Positions 14,435 through 19,639 of a DNA stretch of 19,639 nt are shown piece by piece; the first letter of the stretch is position 1, and every line of letters starts with the position of its first letter. The translations under genes and the position numbers were made by a program. This DNA comes from JAKZSU01 sp047517485 (GTDB lineage: Bacteria > Pseudomonadota > Alphaproteobacteria > UBA7887): positions 1 to 19,639 of the forward strand of contig JAKZSU010000006.1 of assembly GCA_047517485.1 (NCBI GenBank), given 5' to 3'. The notes beneath the pieces are model-generated. The model saw nothing but the letters and a program-made list of their open reading frames with translations. It was not told where the DNA came from and did no database searches.

Positions 14435-15424
14435 TCAGCCGCCGGTCAGGCTCATGTGGCGCGACAGGGCAGGGACCGAGCCGCTGCGATCGATGACAAA
14501 ATCATGGCCTTTCGGCTTGCGTCCGATCGCCTCGTGAATAGCTTCGATCAGCGGGGCATCGCTTTCGCTGCTGCGCAGCGGCGCGCGAAGATCGGCCGCA
14601 TCCTCTTGTCCGAGGCACATATAAAGCGTTCCCGTACAGGTGAGACGAACCCGATTGCACGATTCGCAGAAATTGTGGGTCATCGGCGTGATGAACCCGA
14701 GCCGCTGCCCGGTCTCCTCGACCGTGACATAGCGCGCCGGTCCGCCGCTATTGTGATCGGAGTCGATCAAGGTCCATTTCTTCCGCAGACGCTTACGGAT
14801 CAGCGACAAGGGCAAATATTGGTCGGACCGATCGCCGCCGATATCGCCCAACGGCATGGTCTCGATCAGGGTCATGTCGAAACCCATGTTGCCGCACCAG
14901 GCAATCATCGAGTCGAGTTCGTATTCGTTGACGTCTTTCACGGCAACGGTGTTGATCTTGACCTCGAGACCGGCCGCTTGCGCGGCGCGCAACCCTTCCA
15001 AGACCTGTTCGAGGCGGCCCCAGCGGGTAATTTTCGCGAATAAATCTGGATCGAGAGTGTCGAGCGACACGTTGATGCGGCGAATTCCGATGTCCCGGAG
15101 TTCGGACGCAAATCGCGACAATTGGCTGCCGTTGGTGGTCAAGGTGAGTTCGTCGAGCGCGCCGCTGTCGAGATGGCGCCCCAAACTACGGATCAAACTC
15201 ATGACGTTTTTGCGAACCAGCGGCTCGCCGCCGGTCAACCGCAACTTGCGCACGCCAACATCGATGAAAGCGCTGCACAGCCGGTCGAGTTCCTCCAGCG
15301 CAAGAATCTCTGTTTTAGGCAGGAAAGTCATATCCTCGGCCATGCAATAGACGCAGCGAAAATCGCAGCGGTCGGTGACGGACACCCGGAGATAGGTGAC
15401 GTCGCGCCCAAAGGGGTCGATCAT
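14435..15424 (-). CDS. moaA: GTP 3',8-cyclase MoaA (molybdenum cofactor)
   Basis: MoaA is the radical-SAM enzyme that starts molybdopterin synthesis by converting GTP to 3',8-cyclo-GTP. The N-terminal cluster motif is CDFRCVYC (C20, C24, C27); LRLTGGEPLVRKNV, TTNGSQLSRFA and RINVSLDTLDPD follow. The second [4Fe-4S] cluster is held by CESCNRVRLTCTGTLYMC, and the protein ends in the conserved double glycine (MSLTGG). With start at 15424 the length is 329, normal for MoaA, and GGGAGGAA precedes it; a frame extending to 15538 adds 38 residues lacking similarity. A good promoter lies 75 bp upstream. No other moa gene is present in the window. Confidence 0.95.
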   Translation of the reverse strand: MIDPFGRDVTYLRVSVTDRCDFRCVYCMAEDMTFLPKTEILALEELDRLCSAFIDVGVRKLRLTGGEPLVRKNVMSLIRSLGRHLDSGALDELTLTTNGSQLSRFASELRDIGIRRINVSLDTLDPDLFAKITRWGRLEQVLEGLRAAQAAGLEVKINTVAVKDVNEYELDSMIAWCGNMGFDMTLIETMPLGDIGGDRSDQYLPLSLIRKRLRKKWTLIDSDHNSGGPARYVTVEETGQRLGFITPMTHNFCESCNRVRLTCTGTLYMCLGQEDAADLRAPLRSSESDAPLIEAIHEAIGRKPKGHDFVIDRSGSVPALSRHMSLTGG

Positions 15425-15499
15425 AGCCTGGTATTCCTCCCAAACATGCCGCGTTTTCTCCCGAAAATGACCCTTCGGAGGCACGGCTATATCCCGCTG

Positions 15500-15528
15500 T
15501 ATATAAGGCATTCTCGCGGCCATCACAA
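15500..15528 (-). promoter_or_regulatory. Sigma-70-type promoter for moaA
   Basis: On the minus strand TTGTGA (15528-15523) and TATATA (15505-15500) are separated by exactly 17 bp. Transcription would start near 15493, giving a leader of about 70 nt before the moaA ATG at 15424. Confidence 0.5.
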
Positions 15529-15557
15529 GCTTGTCCAAATACCGTCTCGAGGATCGG

Positions 15558-15585
15558 TTGCCTCCCCCAGAAACTGGTCTAAATA
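15558..15585 (+). promoter_or_regulatory. Candidate sigma-70-type promoter for the che operon
   Basis: TTGCCT at 15558-15563 and TAAATA at 15580-15585 are 16 bp apart, on the strand reading into cheA. The start would be near 15592, leaving about 90 nt of leader that contains a small hairpin. The boxes are moderate matches only. The 259-bp moaA-cheA gap contains no gene. Confidence 0.35.
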
Positions 15586-15624
15586 GAATCTGAAGCCCGG
15601 CACCAAGCGTTGGCGTCGAGGCGG

Positions 15625-15645
15625 CCCCAAATCAGTTTTTTGGGG
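15625..15645 (+). other. Hairpin in the cheA leader
   Basis: CCCCAAA (15625-15631) pairs perfectly with TTTGGGG (15639-15645) across a 7-base loop, 38 bases before the cheA start. There is no following T-run, so it is not a normal terminator; it could affect mRNA stability or translation. Confidence 0.4.
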
Positions 15646-15683
15646 TCGGGGAAATAACGGGCATATAGCTGGAGAATCACCTC

Positions 15684-18410
15684 ATGGACGACCTTCTGGT
15701 CGAGTTTCTCACCGAAACTACGGAAAGTCTTGATCATCTCGATATCGAGCTCGTCAAACTCGAGCAAGATCCGAATGATCCGGGCCTGCTCGGAAACATT
15801 TTTCGTCTGGTGCACACGATCAAGGGCACCTGTGGATTTTTGGGATTGCCGCGACTCGAATCCGTCGCGCATGCCGGCGAGAACATTCTTGGTAAGTTCC
15901 GCGACGGCGCGCCGACGGTCAATCCCGATGGCGTTACGCTAATTCTCGAATGCTTGGACCAGATTAAAGAGCTGCTGTCGGAGCTCGAACGAACCGAGGC
16001 CGAGCCCGAAGGCGACGATCAACCGCTCATCGACCGGCTCAATGGCTATGCCGACAGCGGCGAGTTACTGGATCAGTCTTCGCCGGCGGAAGCGCCGGCC
16101 GACCCGGTTGATCTCGAGGCGGCGAACGGCGAAGCCGATGAGCACGGATTTGTTCCTGTTCCGGCGGCACAAACCGGTGCCGATGCCGAAAGCGGTGGCG
16201 ACGATCCGGCTCTGGACGAGCATGGCTTTGTTCCAGTCCCCGCCAGTGAGACCGGTGCCGGGCAAACCGAAGCCGCGGCCGCTGATACAGCGCCTCTGAC
16301 TCCCACACCGGCAACAAAATCTGAATCGGAAAGCAGCTCTAGCGAATCCTCGGTCGCCAACCAGAGTATTCGCGTCAATGTGGGCTTGCTCGAAGATTTA
16401 ATGACGTCGATCAGCGAACTGGTGCTGTCGCGCAATCAACTGCTCCAGATGGTTCGCCATATAGAGGACAGCGAATTTGCCGCGCCGTTGCAGCGATTGA
16501 ACCACATTACCACCGAGCTGCAGGAAAACGTCATGAAGACGCGAATGCAGCCGATCGGCAATGCGTGGTCCAAGCTTCCGCGTATCATCCGTGACCTCGC
16601 GCACGAACTGAAAAAGAAGATCGACCTGCAAATGACCGGTTCGGAAACCGAACTTGATCGTCAGGTCTTGGAAATGATCAAGGATCCGCTGACCCACATG
16701 GTCCGCAATTCCGCCGATCACGGTTTGGAAATGCCCGAAGAACGTATCGAGGCCGGGAAACTCGATACCGGTGTCGTTCGCCTTCGCGCTTTCCACGAAG
16801 GTGGCCAAATCGTCATCGAGATCAGCGACGACGGCCGCGGAATCAGTGTGGCGAAGGTTCGCCAAAAAGTACTTGAGAACCGTTTGGCGACCGAAGCGCA
16901 GCTCGCGGCGATGTCGAACGAGCAGATTCAAGCCTTTGTTTTCAACGCTGGTTTTTCGACCGCCGCCGAGGGCACCAATGTTTCGGGCCGCGGCGTCGGG
17001 ATGGATGTCGTGCGCACCAACATCGAGAAAATTGGCGGCACGGTCGAGATAAAATCGGTCGAGGGCAAGGGATTGACGTTTACGATCAAGATTCCGCTTA
17101 CCCTGGCCATCGTCTCGGCGCTCATTGTCGAGGCCGGCGCCGAACGTTTCGCCATGCCGCAGATCAGCGTCGTGGAGTTGGTGCGGACCTCGAGCAATAG
17201 CGAGCACAGGATCGAAACGATCCATGAGACGCCTGTGCTCCGGAGGCGCGACCAGTTGCTGCCTCTGATCAATCTGACTCAGGCGCTCAAGATCGAAGGT
17301 GCCGTCGATGTCGATGGCGACGCCGAGCTTTTCATTATTGTCGTTGCCGTCGGGGCGCAACGCTTTGGCGTGATCGTCGATCGCGTCTTCGATACCGAGG
17401 AAATTGTCGTCAAGCCGACGGCGCCGATCCTACGCAGCATTCCGTTGTTCTCGGGCAATACCATTCTTGGAGATGGCAGTGTTGTGATGATCCTGGATCC
17501 CAACGGGCTTGCCGGCACGATCGGCAGTTCGAAGGTCACGGACAGCGCGGAAACCGCTGAACTCCGTCGTGCGGACGAAGACAAGAAGGCGAGCGAACGC
17601 TTGTCGTTGCTGCTATTCGAGGCCGGTGGCGCAGAGCCGAAAGCGGTGCCACTTGGCCTGGTATCCCGGCTCGAGGAAATGGACATGTCCAAGGTCGAGA
17701 GTTCGTCGGGCGCCGCGCTCATTCAATATCGTGGCGAACTCATGCCGCTGGTTACCGCCGATGGCGGACATCCGCTCGGCGAGACCGGCAAGCGTCCGGT
17801 TCTCGTATTCGCCGACGAGGACCGCAAGATGGGCCTGGTGGTCGATCGCATCAGCGACATTGTCGAGCAAGAGCTCAATATCGAGTATGCGAAGAACAGT
17901 GACGGCGGGCATATGGGCAGCGCCGTACTCGCCAATGTCACGCATACGGTTCTCGATGTCGGGTATTACCTCAACTTCGCCCATGGCGATTGGTTCGGCA
18001 CCGGCAAGGGGGTCGCGTTCGATCAAGAGAGGACGCATATCCTCTTTGTCGACGACAGCCCCTTCTTCCGCAATTTGGTCGCGCCGCTCCTCAAGGTCGA
18101 AGGCTTTGAAGTGACGACAGTGGACGGACCCACGGAGGCGTTACGTCTGCGTGACAATGGGCAAACCTTCGATCTGATCATCAGCGACATCGAAATGCCT
18201 GATATGAACGGCTTCGATTTTGCCGAAGCATGCCGCGAAGATGGCCGTTGGACACAAGTGCCGATGATTGCCCTGTCGTCGCACAACACGCCGGCCGATT
18301 TCGAACGCGGGCGCGAAGTCGGATTCAACGACTATGTCGCGAAGTTCGATCGGGACGCTTTGGTTTCGTCGATCAATCAAACTCTCGTGGAGGTTAAGGA
18401 AGCGGTATGA
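15684..18410 (+). CDS. cheA: Hybrid chemotaxis histidine kinase CheA with tandem CheW-like and receiver domains
   Basis: The 908-residue protein is a hybrid CheA. P1 (Hpt) has the phosphorylatable His in LVHTIKGTCGFLG (H44). There is no recognisable P2; instead a linker of about 120 residues holds two copies of DEHGFVPVPA (from 152 and 178). P3 (about 225-290) dimerises; the P4 ATPase shows HMVRNSADHGLE (N box, about 337-349), DDGRGI and GRGVGMDVV (435 on). P5 (CheW-like) follows from about 470, then a second, more diverged CheW-like domain (about 640-775), and a CheY-like receiver with D790/D791, phospho-acceptor D835 and K887. The receiver may act as a phosphate sink or feedback element, as in Azospirillum CheA1. 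It overlaps cheW by 4 bp. Confidence 0.95.
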   Translation: MDDLLVEFLTETTESLDHLDIELVKLEQDPNDPGLLGNIFRLVHTIKGTCGFLGLPRLESVAHAGENILGKFRDGAPTVNPDGVTLILECLDQIKELLSELERTEAEPEGDDQPLIDRLNGYADSGELLDQSSPAEAPADPVDLEAANGEADEHGFVPVPAAQTGADAESGGDDPALDEHGFVPVPASETGAGQTEAAAADTAPLTPTPATKSESESSSSESSVANQSIRVNVGLLEDLMTSISELVLSRNQLLQMVRHIEDSEFAAPLQRLNHITTELQENVMKTRMQPIGNAWSKLPRIIRDLAHELKKKIDLQMTGSETELDRQVLEMIKDPLTHMVRNSADHGLEMPEERIEAGKLDTGVVRLRAFHEGGQIVIEISDDGRGISVAKVRQKVLENRLATEAQLAAMSNEQIQAFVFNAGFSTAAEGTNVSGRGVGMDVVRTNIEKIGGTVEIKSVEGKGLTFTIKIPLTLAIVSALIVEAGAERFAMPQISVVELVRTSSNSEHRIETIHETPVLRRRDQLLPLINLTQALKIEGAVDVDGDAELFIIVVAVGAQRFGVIVDRVFDTEEIVVKPTAPILRSIPLFSGNTILGDGSVVMILDPNGLAGTIGSSKVTDSAETAELRRADEDKKASERLSLLLFEAGGAEPKAVPLGLVSRLEEMDMSKVESSSGAALIQYRGELMPLVTADGGHPLGETGKRPVLVFADEDRKMGLVVDRISDIVEQELNIEYAKNSDGGHMGSAVLANVTHTVLDVGYYLNFAHGDWFGTGKGVAFDQERTHILFVDDSPFFRNLVAPLLKVEGFEVTTVDGPTEALRLRDNGQTFDLIISDIEMPDMNGFDFAEACREDGRWTQVPMIALSSHNTPADFERGREVGFNDYVAKFDRDALVSSINQTLVEVKEAV
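16137..16244 (+). repeat. Tandem peptide repeat in the CheA linker
   Basis: Two copies of the peptide DEHGFVPVPA begin at 16137 and 16215, 78 bases (26 codons) apart, each followed by a similar short acidic stretch with T-G-A. Over the ten codons the DNA differs at seven third positions while the amino acids are identical. Confidence 0.8.
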
Positions 18411-18910
18411 GTACTCAAGAGTTAGTGATCGACCGCGATGATCCTATCGAGGAAGTCAAGGTCGGCGAAGACCTCAAAAGCAGTGATTTCGTCACCATGC
18501 GGGTCTGCGGTCAATTGGTGGGGCTCCCTATCCTGTCAGTGCAAGATATTTTGGCGCCACAGAAACTAACGACTATCCCGTTGTCGCCCCCGGAGGTCGC
18601 CGGTTCGTTGAATCTGCGTGGCCGTATCGTGACCGCGATCGAAATGCGCGAGCGTCTTGGGCTTGATAAAAGGCCCGACGACGAAGCAAGCATGAACGTC
18701 GTTGTCGAGCATCATGGCGAATTATATAGCTTGATCATCGATGCGATTGGCGATGTACTTAGTCTTCCCGATGACCGATTCGAGAGTGTGCCGCCAACCC
18801 TGGACCCAACTTGGTGCAGCATCTCGACCGGTGTATTCCGGCTCGACGATGAGATCCTCGTGGTGCTGGAGTGCGCCAAGGTTCTCGACTTTGCCGATGT
18901 CGGTACTTAA
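18407..18910 (+). CDS. cheW: Chemotaxis coupling protein CheW
   Basis: CheW links receptors to CheA. The 167-residue protein shows the SH3-like double barrel in sequence: DFVTMRVCGQLVGLPILSVQ, ILAPQKLTTIPLSPPEVAGS, LNLRGRIVTAIEMRERLGL, YSLIIDAIGDVLSLP and FRLDDEILVVLECAKVLDF. The first 27 residues (acidic, before the barrel) are a longer than usual N-terminus. It overlaps the cheA stop (ATGA), which implies translational coupling and balanced amounts. The gap to cheY is 58 bp. Confidence 0.93.
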   Translation: MSTQELVIDRDDPIEEVKVGEDLKSSDFVTMRVCGQLVGLPILSVQDILAPQKLTTIPLSPPEVAGSLNLRGRIVTAIEMRERLGLDKRPDDEASMNVVVEHHGELYSLIIDAIGDVLSLPDDRFESVPPTLDPTWCSISTGVFRLDDEILVVLECAKVLDFADVGT

Positions 18911-18968
18911 TGAAGGAGCGGCGTTCGGGGCTCGCTGCGGATATCGGCGCTAAGGAGCGGTATTCCGA

Positions 18969-19337
18969 ATGAAAACATGTCTCGTGGTCGACGACTCCAA
19001 AGTCGTCAGAACGATAGCGCGCCGGATACTCGAAGGCATCGAGTTCAAGGTCGATGAGGCAGCTGACGGCCAACAGGCCGTCGATGCCTGCAAGGCCGCC
19101 ATGCCGGACGCTGTCCTGCTCGATTGGAACATGCCGGTCATGAACGGGCCTGATTTCCTCGTCGAACTCAGGCAAATGCCGGGTGGAAACAATCCCATCG
19201 TGGTGTTCTGTACCACCGAGAACGACATGGCGCACATCACCGAAGCGCTGTCGAAGGGCGCGAACGAATACATCATGAAGCCGTTTGATGAAGATATCAT
19301 CAAGTCTAAGTTCGAGCAGGTCGGACTCATCACGTGA
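18969..19337 (+). CDS. cheY: Chemotaxis response regulator CheY
   Basis: A 122-residue single receiver domain. The acidic pocket is D8-D9 (LVVDDSK), the phospho-acceptor is D52 in LLDWNMPVMNG, the switch Thr is in VVFCTTEND (T82-T83) and the invariant Lys is K104 in YIMKPFDE. No output domain follows. Phosphorylated CheY would bind the flagellar motor switch. It follows cheW, and its stop overlaps the GTG start of cheB by 4 bp. AAGGAGCGG lies upstream of the ATG. Confidence 0.93.
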   Translation: MKTCLVVDDSKVVRTIARRILEGIEFKVDEAADGQQAVDACKAAMPDAVLLDWNMPVMNGPDFLVELRQMPGGNNPIVVFCTTENDMAHITEALSKGANEYIMKPFDEDIIKSKFEQVGLIT

Positions 19338-19503
19338 CCGAACCGGCCTTAAAGAATTCTGCCGAGAGGAATATTTCCATCGGCGCGCCTTACCGCGTCC
19401 TTATTTGTGACGACTCCGCGGTTATTCGGGGGATGGTGGGCAATATACTTCGCGACGATCCGAGAATCGAAGTCGTAGAAACGGCTTCGAACGGTCAACG
19501 GGC
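19334..19503 (+). pseudogene. cheB: CheB methylesterase, N-terminal part cut by an IS
   Basis: The GTG at 19334 overlaps the cheY stop. The first 57 codons are the start of a CheB receiver domain: PYRVLICDDSAVIRGMVGNI then LRDDPRIEVVETASNGQRA. CheB demethylates chemoreceptors when its receiver is phosphorylated by CheA. From 19504 the sequence is IS DNA and the frame runs on as an unrelated tail to a TGA at 19553-19555, so the receiver lacks its phospho-acceptor Asp and the whole esterase domain. The rest of cheB, and probably cheR, may lie on the other side of the element. Confidence 0.8.
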
Positions 19504-19639
19504 TGTAGCGCACCCGGTTCCTTGGACACAAGTTTGTCTCACGCGGCGGGCCTGATTGAGATCGCGGCGTGCCACGCCTGACGAGCTTGAGCGGGGCTCA
19601 GGTAGCCGTTCTTTTCGACGATCCACTGGGCATTGTAGA
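19504..19639 (-). mobile_element. IS3-family insertion sequence, 3' end only
   Basis: The element starts at about 19504 with TGTAGCGCACCCGGTTCCTT and GGACA, similar to the terminal repeats of the IS150 group (TGTACTGCACCC...TTGGAC). It continues with the 3' end of the transposase gene on the minus strand, and runs beyond the window. The boundary is set by the loss of CheB similarity and the TG terminus; an error of one or two bases is possible. The target duplication is not visible. Confidence 0.7.
19539..19639 (-). CDS. IS3-family transposase OrfB, C-terminal end
   Basis: On the minus strand the last 32 codons before the TGA at 19541-19539 read YNAQWIVEKNGYLSPAQARQ and then AWHAAISIRPAA. 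Y-N-x-x-W-x-(I/V)-E-K-x-G-(F/Y)-x-(T/S)-P-x-x-A-R is a common ending of rve-domain IS3-family transposases. The catalytic DDE residues are beyond the window. Confidence 0.65.
   Translation of the reverse strand, partial: YNAQWIVEKNGYLSPAQARQAWHAAISIRPAA

Noticed and set aside
10884..15424. The minus-strand moaA-to-hydratase run as one dedicated novel pathway
   Set aside because: moaA and nadK are housekeeping genes that merely share direction. Only the SDR, MBL and hydratase genes have a plausible common function, and it is ordinary acyl-CoA catabolism.
19334..19555. A complete 73-residue protein from the cheB start to the TGA in the IS
   Set aside because: The last 16 residues are encoded by the IS terminus; the frame is a truncated CheB, not a natural small receiver protein.
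19593..19603. An 11-base sequence (ACCTGAGCCCC on the minus strand) shared with the tip of the left IS at 127-138
   Set aside because: At the right end it lies inside the transposase reading frame (YLSPA), not at an element terminus, and the flanking bases do not match. Probably chance, and it does not show that the two elements are the same.

Overview
The window looks like a complete assembly contig from a GC-rich alphaproteobacterium, most likely a Rhodospirillales-type lineage. The evidence is a GapR (DUF2312) gene, a family largely confined to alphaproteobacteria and their phages. It is supported by a cheA(hybrid)-cheW-cheY-cheB operon of the type known from Azospirillum and Magnetospirillum relatives, and by uniform GC-rich codon use. 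Both ends run about 140 bp into IS3-family insertion sequences that differ from each other. The left one has cut off a GH10 glycosidase gene and the right one interrupts cheB. No tRNA, rRNA or CRISPR array was seen.

Layout. (1) 1-140: 5' end of an IS3-family element. (2) 143-3597, + strand and tightly packed: a truncated GH10 xylanase, arfB, a spermidine-synthase-like aminopropyltransferase, a DUF35 zinc-ribbon/OB protein and an SCP2-type thiolase-like protein; the last two overlap by 4 bp. (3) 3776-4612: a RelE-like toxin followed by an XRE antitoxin behind an AT-rich promoter region. (4) 4658-6061: gapR (-), an AlgH/YqgE-family gene with a signal peptide (+), and a DUF1232 membrane protein (-) whose start is ambiguous because of an 8-base homopolymer. 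(5) 6382-8136: a transmembrane methyl-accepting chemotaxis protein. (6) 8140-10883: an RraA-like aldolase (-), then an aminoglycoside-phosphotransferase-fold protein, a periplasmic Tll0287-like haem protein and a NIPSNAP protein (+). (7) 10884-15424, - strand, read as moaA, nadK, an HSD10-like SDR, an MBL-fold hydrolase and an enoyl-CoA hydratase. The SDR, MBL and hydratase genes, with the APH-fold, thiolase and DUF35 genes elsewhere, suggest acyl-CoA catabolism. (8) 15684-19503: cheA (hybrid, with tandem CheW-like domains and a C-terminal receiver), cheW, cheY and the first 57 codons of cheB. (9) 19504-19639: 3' end of a second IS3-family element.

How the parts work together. The chemoreceptor at 6382 and the che operon at 15684 form a signalling pathway: the receptor controls the kinase, which phosphorylates CheY and its own receiver. 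Loss of CheB would break methylation-dependent adaptation unless another copy exists. The DUF35/thiolase pair resembles two-subunit enzymes (BbsA-BbsB, ChsH2-Ltp2) that cleave acyl-CoA side chains. No wholly new system is proven here. The most unusual signals are the duplicated short peptide in the CheA linker, which keeps its amino acids while most third codon positions differ, the paired IS interruptions, the secreted-looking YqgE protein, the homopolymer at the DUF1232 start, and the TA operon with its extended antitoxin.
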